Assembly (NCBI RefSeq): GCF_000313135.1
Contig: NW_004457372.1
Coordinates: 266,084-301,176, forward strand
DNA from: Acanthamoeba castellanii str. Neff
Taxonomy: Eukaryota; Discosea; Longamoebia; Acanthamoebidae
Direction of reading: 5' to 3'
Length of the DNA stretch: 35,093 nt
Below are positions 11,601 through 22,903 of the stretch, piece after piece. A model generated the notes under the pieces. The model worked only from the letters and a program-made list of their open reading frames with translations. It made no database searches and had not been told where the DNA came from. The position numbers and the translations under genes were made by a program. Numbering within the stretch: position 1 is the first letter of the stretch; every line of letters starts with the position of its first letter.

Positions 11601-14600
11601 CGTAGTCCTTCTTCTTCTCGACGCCGCGCGTCTGGCCCAGCGTGCTGGTCAGCTGCCGCTTGGTCTGCTCGTCCTGCAGCATGGCCTCGCCGCGGCACCA
11701 GTTCAGGAGGAAGTGGAACAGCTGCTTCCGCTGCGCGCGCTCGAACAGCTCCGCGTCGCCGCTCAGGCTCAGATCCCGCGCCACGTTGCCCACGATCATG
11801 CAGATGTGGCACCGCAGCATCTGCCAACGACATTCCATGCATTCAGCGGTCCATTATTGAGAATTCGACGTGTGCGACACGGCATCGTTGCGTTGCGTTG
11901 CGTTGCATCGTGTTGTGTCGTGGTGAGCACCAACCTGGAGATTGTCGAGTATGGACTCGGTGGCCGGCTGGGACAGATACTTGGTCGTCTCCTGGATGTA
12001 GCCCAGGTAGATCTGCCGCAGGTTCTCGTTCCCGACCAGCGTTCCCCGTCGCCACGTCTCCGAAATGATGTTGTAGATATCTGGCGCACATGAAACGCGT
12101 TTTGTAAATTATTTTAGCTGTGTGCTCCTCTCGCCGGGGGGGGAGGGGAGAGCGGGCGTACAGCTGATGTGGTTGCGCAGTTGGTCGACGCCCTTGCGCC
12201 GACGGCGCGTGTATTCCTGTTCGTAGGGACGGAGGGTCTCAAAGAGGACGTCGTAGGCCGATCCATTGCATAGCGCCAACGCCTGCCAGGCCGAACGCAA
12301 CCCAAGCAAGTACCGGTGAGCGAATCAGAACGACACGGAACGACACGCTCCACACAACGCACGCACGCACGCACGCGAGCGAGAGGGAGTCTTCACCATG
12401 ACCACGGCCGTGCAGTGGAGATCGGATTTGAGGAAGGGCAGAATGAAGTTGAAGAGATCGGCCACGGTCGCCGGCCAGCAGTCGGCCCTGGGCCGGCCCG
12501 GACCCACCGACTTGCACGCGTATTCGGACACCGTGGAGCAGGCGAACACCATGTAGTTGCGCCACGCGTACGAATGCTCCAGCTCCTGTTGAGCGCGAGT
12601 GCGCGAGTGTCGGATGAGGCAGACACGAGTGTCGAGTTAGTGCAACACGCGCAGTGAAAAAGTGTCGTGTGGTGTGCTGGTGCGTGCGTACCTCGGCGGA
12701 CACGGGTGAAGACTTGTCTTCGGGCTTGACGTGCTTCATGCGCGAGCAGACGATGTGCCAGGCCGTGTTCACGGCGTCGGGGCACAGGTTGAGCGTCTGC
12801 GGCATGAGCGCGCCCAGGCAATACGTCCAGAAAATTTGATCCTATTGTAGTTTTATTTACAGAATATTAATTATTATCACTCCGTTAGTCTCCTTCACAT
12901 TATAAATATATCAACAATATCGACAATGTAGACTATAATGGAACAAATAAAGAGTGGGCGATGATTGGTGTACGAACCTCGTTGCTTTGCGAGGACCACA
13001 AGCGCTCGAGTGATTTGACGTTGCCAGCGCCGGGACTGGCCTGCATGCGGAACACGAAATCCTGGTTGAGCCGGCTCACCACGTCGGGTCCCGTCTCGTC
13101 GATGATGTCCATCACCCGCGTCGGCGGCAGCTCCTCCTGCGCATGCGCAAATCACCAGTCAGCCTTAAGAACATAACACGCACACGACACACACGACACA
13201 CACACGACACACACGACACACACGTGTTACCTCGCCATCGTCGTCATCCTGTGAGGCGACCTCGGACAGCGCGCCGGCGATGGAGCGGACGGACTGGAGG
13301 ATCTCGACGGCGAGGGCGCGGATGTTGGGGTAGGGCAGGCAAAGGAAGGCCAGCGCCACGGCCTCGACTCGGTGCGGGTGGAAGTGCCGCAGCATCTCCA
13401 CCTGCGTCTCCGGCACCGGATCGAACCCCTGCTGCGAGTGACGTGGTGCGACCGCTCATTGGATGTCAGCTCCGAGTTTGTTGGCCAATCAATGAATGAC
13501 AGGTGGGCTGTGGGGGTGGGCGGACCTGAGCGGGCGAGGTGCTGAAGGGCTGGGCGAGGCTGGCCCCGGTGACGGGATCGTCGGGCAGGAAGCGGACGTC
13601 GAACACCTCGGCGTCCTCCGGGTGCAGCAGACTCTCCATGAGGCCGCGCGGCCACTGGTGCAGCAGATTCGAGAGCTGTGCGATGTACACCCACAAATAG
13701 TCAGCTGACCGCACACGCACGCACGACCGCACACGCAACACGCCGCACACGCGCATGCGCGCACCTTGTGGAGGGCGTGGTAGAGGAGCTTGTCGTTGGT
13801 GTCGGGAATGCTGAGGACCATCTCGGCGGCTCCGTACACCACGGCCGGACGCAGGAGCGGACACGCCTTCATGATCCGCGTCAGCGCAGCCAGCGCCTGC
13901 TCTCGCACATCTGTATACACGCAGAGTGTGTGTTGTGTTGTGTGTGCGTGTGCGTGTGCGTGTGTATGAGAGAGAGAGAGAGANNNNNNNNNNNNNNNNN
14001 NNNNNNNNNNNNNNNNNNNNNNNNNNNNNNNNNNNNNNNNNNNNNNNNNNNNNNNNNNNNNNNNNNNNNNNNNNNNNNNNNNNNNNNNNNNNNNNNNNNN
14101 NNNNNNNNNNNNNNNNNNNNNNNNNNNNNNNNNNNNNNNNNNNNNNNNNNNNNNNNNNNNNNNNNNNNNNNNNNNNNNNNNNNNNNNNNNNNNNNNNNNN
14201 NNNNNNNNNNNNNNNNNNNNNNNNNNNNNNNNNNNNNNNNNNNNNNNNNNNNNNNNNNNNNNNTATTTGTATTATTAGTGTTATTATTATTTATTATTTA
14301 TAATTTGTATTAGTATTTCTCTCGGGGGGTCTGCTGCGTGCGTGCCGTACCTTGCGCTTGCTTGGACGAGTGGAGCAGCGTGAGCTGCCCGCACGTCTTG
14401 TCGAGCGTGGAGAGGATGCTCGAGAAGCAAAAATTGATGGTCGGCCTGCGTTCATCATAGAGTGAGCAGGCGTGACACCAAATAATAATAAATCATAAAT
14501 CATAAATAATAACAATAACAAACGCACGAATGAGGGACCGCGCGTACATGTATTCCTGGATGGCCGCGGGAGGACGCTGAGGGAGGTGGGGTCCGCTCTG

Positions 14601-17397
14601 CGACGAGTTGGAGTCGCGCAAGCCGCTGCCCGTTTCAAGGTTGGCGACGATGGTGAGGAGACTCTGGATGCCGATGCCCACTCGCCTGCGTGCCACCATG
14701 ATGATGATGATGATGATGATGATGGGCGTCAGATCAAGCTGCTTCCACGTAGGGAAGCGAGTGTGGATGGTGGTTGAGGTGTCGCACGTACTCTGGACAA
14801 AACGGCTCCGAGCGAAGCAAATCGAAGATGATCTTGTTGATGGCATAGTCGAGCTTCTTCTGTGCAATGACGGCGATGATATCGATGTAGATCGTGTCCG
14901 TCACCTCGTTTTGGCCCTATTGGTAGAGGCAACAACGTTGTTGTCGTCGTTGTTAAGCAGTGAGAATACTCTCCGGGGGAGGGGGGAAGTGCTGGGGTAA
15001 CAAGAACAAGAACCTTCCATGCGCCGGGCGGGAAGATGTGCGAGGTGATGGTGGAGAGACGCTTGGTCTGCTGCTCGCCGGGTTCGGTGTGCTTCGTGAG
15101 GTAGGTCAGCAGAATGACGTAGAGAGACTCCAGTGCGATTGGCTTGTTGGCCTTGTCCTGTTGACGCACACGCAACACACGACACGCGGCACAGTCGCGT
15201 GATGTAAGCATTGCGTACGTCATCAGGCGCACACGCACAGCTTCGCTCATCCACACCAAATGCATATGTAGATATATACACACACAGTACAGTATAGATA
15301 GATATGTACGTGTATATGTATATGAAGACATATGCATATGGTGGGGAGGGGCGAGTACGAGAAGCAGAGAAGGTAATGAGGGCACCTTGAGCAGCTTGGT
15401 GAGGGTCTCGACGAAGGGCCAGAACTGCTGAAGGAAGAGAGAGCTGTCGCTCAAACACAACAGGTTCGCGAGCAGCGGGTACCAGGTCTTCACCACCGAT
15501 GGACAACGCGGACGGCCATGTTAGTGCACAGCCCAACAACAGAACAGCAAGAAGAAGAAGAAGAAGAAGGGCACCTGTATGCTTCGGGACTTCTTGATTT
15601 TTTTGGAGTAGAGGACGAAGATGGAGGAGATGAGCGAATGCCACGCAGTGTAGTCCAGGCCGGGATTGAAGGGCTGCTGCTTCACCAGCGGCGTGAATAT
15701 GGAGACAATAGTCCTCGACAGTTGCGTCTGGCGTGTGGAGAGTGCGTAGTGTCAGAGAGCTAGAGAGAGATTGTGGCCGTCGAGGCACAGACTACTCGTG
15801 CGGAGCGAGTACCTTGAGGGTGCGCGATTTGTGTTTGTACAGATCAAAGAACCGCGCTACAAACGCGTGCGCCTGGTCCAGCCCCTGCCTGGTATCCAGC
15901 TGTGTGGGCAGGAGGAACGCAACGGACGACGTGAGATTTCAGGAATCCAAACGCACGCGCGCGCCATGTTCAGCAGCTTAATAATAAATAAAAAGAGAGA
16001 GAGAGAGAGAAAGAAAACGCGTGGTTACCCTGAGCTGGATGTAACGGACGCCCTCGAGCATGGCCGTGCTCTTGTTGAGCTGCGGCCCCTTGGCCGAGGG
16101 CGACCCGATCTCGCGGAAGAGCATCCCCGTCATTTGCGCCAGCCTGCCATGGCCACGTAACAACGCCGATCAGCCGTCAGAAAAAAAAATAGAAATAAAT
16201 AAACAAGCAAATATAATTTAACTAGTAAAGGACTAACTAAAATCATCGCCGGAGGGCGCGAGAGAGCACAGACCTGTGCCGCGAGAGGAGACCGAGGATC
16301 TGGGCGTAGAGCTCGGGGATCTCCCGGCGGTTGGCGGAGAGGGCCTTGAGCAGGCCCGAGTCGACGCTCTTGCTGGGCTTCTCGACGCCGGGCCGGAAGT
16401 GCTCGAAGCACATGGTCTCGAGCTGGGCGGCGAGGTCCTCGTCCAGGCCGGAGCCGCTCTCGAGCCACCCGAGCGTGTCCTTGGCCGACGAGTGCTTGAG
16501 CACCGCCAGCAGCGTGATCCCGAAGATGTACTCCACCGCCAGCTTCAGTCGCTCGTCCAGCACCTGAATCGTGTCCTTCGCCGACACCTTGGCCAAGCCG
16601 CTGTGAAGAGAAACACAACAATTATTATTATTGACACAAACATATTGGCGTGACGTTAGAGTTTATGGTGCAACCAAATGATGCATCATGGGAAGAATTC
16701 TAGAGATATAAGTACGCGGGCGGCTTGAAGGTTTGGCTGGCGAGGAACTGCTGGTTGGACTTCCAGTTGATGAGCGCCCGAATGAGGAACGGTACGCAGT
16801 TCTCGGACAGCTGGCTCAGCGCTTCGACGAGCTGGCTGAAGATGGGGTCCTCGGCGGCGTCGAACACATCACTCAGAAGCGAAATCGTGTCCTGTACGAC
16901 ACGTGATAAAAAGAAAAGAAGAAGAAGGAGAAGGCGGCCCCAACAACATACAAAAAGAGCAGTGAGCAAATAAAATGGCATAAAAACACGACATAATACA
17001 GGAAATATTAGAAATATTATTTAATTTAATTCAAATAAAGCTGTTGGAGGAGGTTGTGTGCGTACGATGCGTTCGGTCATGATGTCCTCGATCTTTTTCC
17101 TTGCCAGGTCCTTGAACTCGCCCAGCAGCGTTTTGAAAATGAAGTCTGAGGGGGTGTCTTTGTCCTTCACGATGATGCTGCCGCGAGGGGACGATGAACG
17201 CTTAATCTTCTCGTCCGCCTTGAGCGTGAGCGCAGCGCCCCACTGGGGGCGTCCATCTTCCTCGACCGATGCTCGATTAAGGGGCAAGGTGGAGGCGGCC
17301 CGCCCAGACTGGCCACCAAGGGCTGAGCAGGTGCTGCCAGGCCCCCCTTCTTATCTTTGCGGCCCATACCCGTTGAGCTCCTCTTCCGTCCCTCCAT
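5657..17397 (-). CDS. FRY: Furry / Mor2 / Tao3 cell-morphogenesis scaffold protein
   Basis: Large HEAT/armadillo-like scaffold that in yeast, fission yeast and animals works with NDR/LATS kinases (Cbk1, Orb6, Tricornered) and Mob proteins in polarity and cell shape. I follow one open frame through 40 exons to 2363 residues plus stop; yeast Tao3 is about 2376. Family hallmarks are clear near the N-terminus: FIFKTLLGEFKDLARKKIE, then DPIFSQLVEALSQLSENCVP, then the AVEYIFGITLL region, all matching the Furry N-terminal domain; long alpha-helical repeats follow, including the segment around RRNAIQLLQLVVPENVRY. The C-terminal exons are coiled-coil-like (EANENFSRTFAEKRAQL). Exon 1 is 28 nt and its 47-nt intron is the least certain junction. 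One intron (9897-9773) is GC-AG. The N run lies wholly in intron 12. Codon use matches its neighbours. Confidence 0.88.
6541..6590. repeat. (CAC)n-type trinucleotide repeat, Furry intron
   Basis: CACCAC blocks with AAC interruptions in the intron between exons 37 and 38. The final run is pure CAC repeats. Confidence 0.85.
7917..8010. repeat. TGTGTCG simple repeat, Furry intron
   Basis: About ten TGTGTCG/TGTCG units on the plus strand, so ACACGAC on the Furry sense strand, in the intron between exons 32 and 33. Confidence 0.85.
9139..9216. repeat. 11-bp (ACACACACAAC)-like tandem repeat, Furry intron
   Basis: CA-rich array in which an extra A breaks the dinucleotide about every 11 bp, starting just upstream of the exon 29 acceptor on the sense strand, where it reads as a GT-rich tract. 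Confidence 0.85.
9779..9849. repeat. 10-bp (ACACACGACA) tandem repeat in the GC-AG intron of Furry
   Basis: Six to seven near-perfect 10-bp units fill much of intron 9773-9897. On the sense strand they read TGTCGTGTGT just upstream of the CAG of exon 27. Confidence 0.9.
13176..13224. repeat. (ACACACGACA)n tandem repeat, Furry intron
   Basis: Same 10-bp unit as at 9779-9849, here next to the 5' splice site of intron 13137-13230. Confidence 0.85.
13984..14263. other. Assembly gap (280 N)
   Basis: Run of 280 N. It is flanked by a GA microsatellite (13969-13983) on the left and by AT-rich TTATTATT sequence on the right. The flanking exons 12 (14445-14351, ending phase 1) and 13 (13910-13765, starting phase 1) join in frame as ...QAQ/DVREQ..., so the gap sits inside one intron and needs no missing exon. 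Confidence 0.95.
14698..14724. repeat. (ATG)n trinucleotide repeat, Furry intron
   Basis: About nine ATG/GAT units directly upstream, on the sense strand, of exon 11. Confidence 0.8.
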
Positions 17398-17673
17398 CCT
17401 TGAGCCAGTTGCTCACAGAGCCGGTAGAGAGAGATTCAGATCTAGATACGGTCTCTCTATCAATTGCCAGCAAGTAATTCTCAAGATGAAGATGGCTGAA
17501 AGATGGAGATGGCACGTAGCGCCGCGCGTTTCGTCGCGCCAACCTCAAAAATGTAAGGTGGCGGCCCACGCCGGCACATAATATTCCCTTGTGAACTGTC
17601 GACATCGCACGTGACAGTGCAACCAAAAAGAAGAAGAGATCAAGGTGGAGAGAGCCAACAACAAGGCGGATTA
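17398..17673 (-). promoter_or_regulatory. Spacer between fascin-like gene stop and Furry start
   Basis: 276 bp between two genes on the same strand; must hold the fascin-like 3' UTR and the Furry promoter/5' UTR. An E-box CACGTG lies at 17608-17613. A minus-strand open frame crosses this region (to about 17603) but cannot be joined in frame to Furry exon 2 with the sites seen. Confidence 0.4.
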
Positions 17674-19579
17674 TTAGGATCGGCTCCCTGGCGGGAAGGA
17701 GATCCGGCGATTCTTGACGCCCACACTCGAGAGGACAGCAGTCGCGGCGGAGGGCACCGGCGAGGTGATGACCGAGGGCAGCGGGATGTCGGCCACCGAG
17801 CTCAAGGGGATGAGCGTCTTCGTGATTCGTCGCAGCTGGTAGTCCTTCTGCAGCGCCCACTCCTCCAACCGCTTGGCCTTCAGGGCGTTCTGTGCCTGCG
17901 AGAGCACGCGTCCATCCTTCTCGGGCGTGATACACAAATATCGACTGTACAGGCTCTGCATAGCAATACCAACCACCACCAACCGCCACCGCCACCGTGC
18001 TCATAAGCGACACGCACGCATGCAACGTGGGAGATGGAGCCAGTGGTTACCTTCAGGCCAAAAAATCCCTTACGGATGGGAATCAGCTCCCACTTTAGCC
18101 GAGAATGAGAAAGTGTGAGAGTGAGACAATGAGGCGCGAAGCTGTGTTTTTCATGGGAGAGTGGGCGGGGAACTAACCTGTTCTGCTTCTCGTGGCACGC
18201 CCTGGTTGGCAACCACCATGCCGTCATTGAGTCCCGATAGATAATAGCTGAGCGGAGAGCAACACGTGGGCGAAGAGTGAGCAAAGCACAATCAGTATCC
18301 GTGCCCTGACTCGGGCACACATGCAAGCTATGAACGGGTTGCCAAATGTATGTGTTGGATTTTACCCGTGATAGCTCAGCAGTGTCCACTTGTTGGAGGG
18401 AAGCCGCTCCACGATCCACGTTTCCCACGGCCCGGCTCGCTCCCGGTTGGCGATGACCTGCGGATTAAGGCAGTGCCAGGCCGTAAGGAGTCAGTCATCC
18501 ATTGTTCAAGGTGGCGGGAGGAACCATGAAGGCAGAGAGAGAAAGAGATATACCGAGCGGTTGAGTTCGGCGGAAAGGTAGCGGTGGTGGCTGCCGAGCA
18601 GCTTGACGCGTTTGCGCACGGTGGTGAAGCCCCAGAAAAATCGGGCGTCCACGGGCAGCGGCTCGTCGAGCAGTACCAGCTCGCCCGTGTCGACTTCCAC
18701 GCACAGCCACGGCCCATCGCCTCGCTGGCTCTTGAGGCCCCACACCCCGCGTCGAATCTGGTGATCATAACGTGATCGATCAGTCGTCAGCTTCCGTTCA
18801 TTCACAACAACAACAACAACAACAACCGCCGGTGAGCAGGGCAGACGTGGAAGTGAAACCTGGTAGATGACCCAGAGGCAGTTGAAGTTGGGCTCCTCGA
18901 TGCTGGCGTTGACCACGAGGGGAGAGCGCGGCGAGCGCGACCGAGGGCCAGGGGCAGAGGCAGAGGAGGTGAGTAGTGATGACGTCGAAGGAGGAGTAGC
19001 GCCGGTGATCGGTGCGGAAGGTGGGCGAGTAGAGGAGCTTGAAGGCGAAGGCGAAGGTGGTGGCGGATCGGGCTGTGCGAAGATGGGTGGCATGCTCTCC
19101 ACACCCAAGTAGCGCCCGAGGTGGCTCTTGAATCCAAAGTAGTACATGGCATCCATGTCCTCCCCTTCGTCGCCGTGAATGGGCAGAAAATCGCTACTCG
19201 CCCCCAGGGGGCCGCGGTCGAGCGAGGATGTGGAAGATGTTGATGTATTGGGGGAAGGCGTTCCGTTCGAGTCGCGAGGGGAGGCGGGCAGCAGGTCCTT
19301 CTCCATGAGTTCGCGCGAGGCCCTCAATTCCATCTCCGCGCGCTCATTCACTTTAAAGATTTCGAGGGTCCATGCCTCCTTGTTGAGTAGAGAGATGCGA
19401 GGGCGGTTGGCAAAGACGCTCCCATCGCGTTCGGTCGAGAGGAAGGTGCCCTTGTGCTGGGAGCGGATGAAAATGTCCTTAATCGCCAGCCCGTTCCTCA
19501 CCACGTGCAGACCGCCCACCACGGACGCCCTACGCGCGGGATGAGAGCTTTGCCAGTCTTCCTCCTGCGCTGCCTCCAT
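17674..19579 (-). CDS. Fascin-like beta-trefoil protein
   Basis: Six exons: 19579-18860, 18757-18554, 18457-18366, 18247-18178, 18092-18051, 17955-17674; 469 residues, in phase throughout. The pattern of short beta-hairpins ending in hydrophobic-glycine motifs (HKGTFLSTERDGSV, SHLGRYLGVE, SHHRYLSAE, SYHGYYLSGLNDG, GFFGLK, SRYLCITPEKDGRV) with W-E-x-W spacers (WETWIVE, WELIPI) is that of the fascin / actin-cross-linker beta-trefoil fold. A Ser/Pro/Thr-rich insert of about 70 residues (near 110-215, with a short structured piece DAMYYFGFKS) interrupts the first exon. The C-terminal tail is basic and Ser-rich. Probably an actin-bundling or other cytoskeletal protein, but beta-trefoils also bind sugars and lipids, so function is inferred. 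Divergent from cysteinyl-tRNA synthetase. Confidence 0.72.
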
Positions 19580-19782
19580 GGCCGATTGAGCTTGCAGAAG
19601 CCAGCTGAAGCTTCTCTCTCCAGCGACAGACGATAAGAAAAGCTCGAGAAAAGAATCTTTTCCTGGCCTTCACGGTTTCCGTTCCACCAATTTTCTCAAA
19701 GTCCGCAGCGAGAAGGTGACACGAACCACTTCGGCTTGTGCTCTTGTCGAACATCTGTTCAATCTTGTGTCCACTCCGAAAC
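19580..19782. promoter_or_regulatory. Shared divergent promoter region, fascin-like gene / CysRS
   Basis: 203 bp between start codons. It holds a CCAAT (19687-19691, plus strand) and a small palindrome GAAAAG-AAT-CTTTTC near 19647. No TATA box seen. Confidence 0.45.
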
Positions 19783-22728
19783 ATGGAAGGGCAAGTGCAG
19801 GTCGTGAGGTCCAAAAAGAACACGCCACAGCCCCACTGGCATCAGCCCGCCGATGGCGTCGACAAGGGTATGCAACATTTCATCTCTCTCTCTCTCTCCC
19901 CCGGCACCGGTCCCTTCTGCGTACTGGGTGCATAATCGCATGTCACGATTTTACACAATCGGAAAATGAGAAAAATGGGAGCGATTGCTGACATTTAAAT
20001 GTTGTTTATGGTTCTGCTCGACACAGGATTGCAAGTATTGAACAGCCTGAAGGTGGACGCCAAGTCGAACGTCCTGGTGCCGTTCCGCCCGCAACACGGG
20101 AACCTCATCAAGTGGTACATCTGCGGCCCGACTGTGTACGACTCGGCCCACTTTGGCCACGCCAGGTAAACAACAAAACCTCCCCACCCCCCAGCTCACC
20201 TCGCCGCCGCTTTTGTCCAGTGTCCCACGCGAGCCGCTCATCACGCCGCGACCGCTCACCTCCATTCCTCTCGTCTCTCCGCCCCATATTCAGGAACTAT
20301 GTCACGTTCGACGTCATCAGGCGCATCCTCGAGGACTACTTCAACTACGACGTGTATGCGGTGATGAACATCACCGACGTCGACGACAAGATCATCCTCC
20401 GAGCGCGCAAGAACCACCTCCTGAAGCTGTACGAGGAGGCGCACGCCACCCTCACCGCGCAGGTGTTTGAGGACATCGCCGAGGGCTTCGGCGACTACAA
20501 GAAGGACCTCGAGAAGAAGATCCAGGAGCTCGAGGTCGAGATCGCGCAGCTCGTGGCCCGGAAGAAGAAGAATAAGACCTTCGAGAAGGAGGCCGAGAAG
20601 AAGCTGCTCGCCGACAAGCTCGCCCTCGTGCCCGAGGCTGAGGCCGCCGTGGCCAAGCTGCGCGAGCGCGTGGCGGCCGGCGACGACAAGGTGCCGAGCG
20701 CGCTGGCCTTTGCCGAGGTGGGCAGCGTGCGCGACGTGGTGGCCGACCTGCTCGACAAGCGCGACGGCCACTCGATCACCGACGAGCGCATCTTCCGCGC
20801 GCACGCCGCGCGGTACGAGGAGGAGTTCCTGGAGGACATGAAGGAGCTGGGCGTGCGCGTGCCCGACGTCATGACCCGCGTGACCGAGTTCATTCCGGAG
20901 ATTGTCACCTACGTGCAGCAGATCGAGGCCAACGGCCTGGCCTACGAGTCCAACGGCTCGGTCTACTTCCACACCGAGGCCTTTGCGCAGCGGGGCCACG
21001 CCTACGGCAAGCTCGAGCCGTGGTCGGTGGGCGACGGCAAGCTGCTCAAGTCCGGCGAGGGCGCGCTGTCGGACAAGAAGGGCGACAAGAAGGCGTCGGA
21101 GAACGACTTTGCCCTGTGGAAGCAGTCCAAGCCGGGCGAGCCCTCGTGGGACTCGCCTTGGGGCCGCGGCCGCCCCGGCTGGCACATCGAGTGCTCGGCC
21201 ATGGCGTCGGACCTGTTCGGCGATAACATGGACATCCACTCGGGCGGCTCCGACCTCCGCTTCCCGCACCACGACAACGAGCTCGCCCAGGCCGAGGCCC
21301 ACTACGGCTGCAAGCAGTGGGTCAACTACTTCCTCCACTCCGGACACCTCCACATCGACGGCCTCAAGATGTCCAAGTCCCTCAAGAACTTCATCACCAT
21401 CCGCGAGGCCCTCCAGACCTGCTCCCCTCGCCAGGTACCTCTTCTTCCCCCCCCCCTCTCGCTGTGTGTGTGTGTGTTGCTCACAAACTCCACACGTGGT
21501 GCAGATGCGCCTCTACTTCGTGGGCACGTCGTGGTGGAGCGTGATGGACTTTGACCGGAAGGACGGCATGAACGAGATCATGAACCGAGAGAAGACCCTC
21601 CTCCGCTTCTTCGAGAACGTCCACCAGATCTTCCTCGACGAACAGGTACCGCTCCTTCGCACGATTTGCTGACGTCAGCAATCACACACAACGCTCTCGA
21701 ACCAACTCTGATCGGGCGCGTCAATCAGAGCACCGGCAAGGTGGGCAACTCCGCGCAGAAGTGGAGCAACGACGAGAAGGAGCTGCACGCCAAGTTCCTC
21801 AAGGCGCAGGAGGCCGTCCACGCGGCGTTCTGCAACAACTTTGACACGCCCGAGGTGCTCCAGCAGCTGTTCAACGTGGTGCACGCCGCCAACGCCTACA
21901 TCAACAGCCGCAAGGCCAAGGAGGACCAGCAGCCGCCCAAGGCCCTCCTCCTCAACAAGCTCGCCTCCTACGTGGCCCACATCCTCGGCGTCATGGGCAT
22001 CGAGTTCCCCGAGCACGGCTACGGCGGCTCTTCGTCGGCCGCGGCCGCGGCGTCGTCGACCGGCAGCAAGGAGGTGCTCGACGTGCTCGCCACCCTGCGC
22101 AAGGACGTGCGCACGGCGGCCAAGGAGAAGAAGCCCCACGCCGAGTTCCTCCTCATGACCGACCGGCTGCGCGACGAGGTGATGCCCGACCTGGGCGTGC
22201 GCCTGGAGGACGACGGGCTCAACCTGTGGACCGCCGTCGCGCCCGAGGTGCTCAAGAAGGAGATCGCCGACAAGAAGCGCAATGCAGTCAAGGGTACTAT
22301 TGAAGCATGACTCTTCTTGGTGTTCTCGTGAGTGCCAAGGGGACTCACGCACACGCCTGCTCGTGTGTGTCGTGTGTGTGTGTGTGTGTGTGTCGCGCTA
22401 TGCAGCTGTGGTGGACAAGAAGACGAGGCGGCGAGTGGTGTTGGTGCGAGATCTGAAGAACTTTGAGGATGCCAGCCGACCGCCGACGGAGCTGTTTGGC
22501 GAGGGGCTCTACTCGCAGTTCGACGCGCAGGGCGTGCCCACCCACGGCGCCGAGGGCAAGGAGCTGAGCAAGAGCGCCAAGAGCAAGCTGAGCAAGGAGT
22601 TCCAAAAGCGACAGAAGGACCACGCCAAGCTCCAAGGCCAGCTCCAGGCCGATCCCCAGTTCCTGGTCAAGCTCAAGCAGGAGCTCGACGAGATCGACAC
22701 CTTCCTCGCCCAGCAGGCCGCCCAGTAG
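19783..22728 (+). CDS. CARS1: Cysteinyl-tRNA synthetase, cytosolic type
   Basis: Class I aminoacyl-tRNA synthetase charging tRNA-Cys. Six exons: 19783-19867, 20027-20165, 20294-21434, 21505-21645, 21729-22293, 22406-22728; 797 residues, close to eukaryotic cytosolic enzymes. Diagnostic features: CGPTVYD with zinc ligand C61; HIGH motif as HFGH at 70-73; a long eukaryote-type insertion rich in Lys/Glu in the catalytic fold (about 115-210); WHIECSAM and FPHHDNE zinc/cysteine-site segments; KMSKS at 433-437. The helical anticodon-binding part and a lysine-rich C-terminal extension follow. No mitochondrial presequence is evident. Intron 2 falls right after the HIGH motif (inside the Arg codon of HAR). 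The acceptor at 21729 was chosen for frame; an upstream AG is possible. Confidence 0.96.
22365..22400. repeat. TGTGTCG/(GT)n tract next to the last CysRS acceptor
   Basis: GT-rich tract in intron 22294-22405 ending 5-10 nt before the CAG of exon 6. Confidence 0.75.
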
Positions 22729-22903
22729 TTGTAGTAGGGTTGACACGTCTGGTGTAAAAGCTGCTACACCCACTCCCGTTTCCTCTACTTGCTCCATCCA
22801 GGCACTGAAAGGCAAGGTTTGAAGTTGATTTCTCTATTTAGTGTAGGAGGTGGTATTGTACTACTGAAACAACAAGAGGTGGTGATGAGCACATGGTGGT
22901 CCT
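22729..22903. other. Convergent intergenic region, CysRS / lysine-rich gene
   Basis: 175 bp shared 3' space. I see no canonical AATAAA on either strand; the stretch 22820-22880 is relatively AT-rich. Confidence 0.4.

Larger units (their letters stand above)
9898..17397 (-). other. Exon map of Furry, exons 1-26
   Basis: From 5' to 3' on the minus strand: 17397-17370, 17322-17066, 16891-16716, 16600-16274, 16143-16029, 15899-15813, 15727-15575, 15487-15386, 15157-15014, 14916-14792, 14685-14548, 14445-14351, 13910-13765, 13675-13526, 13431-13231, 13136-12978, 12841-12692, 12585-12397, 12282-12162, 12080-11935, 11820-11432, 11350-11272, 11176-11060, 10972-10646, 10549-10415, 10324-9898. The summed lengths keep phase at each junction. 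The acceptor of exon 8 (AAG at 15488-15490) is weak and exon 15 could start 3 nt later (13428). Confidence 0.75.

Noticed and set aside
17351..17603. Upstream minus-strand frame (MSTVHKG...) as an alternative Furry N-terminus
   Set aside because: Its frame cannot be joined to exon 2 using the visible GTATGG donor and CAG acceptor; the ATG 17397 exon joins in frame.
17607..17623. 17-bp CACGTG-containing motif upstream of Furry that recurs with one mismatch at 34862-34878
   Set aside because: A 17-mer pair with one mismatch is expected a few times by chance in 35 kb on both strands; only the E-box core is noteworthy.
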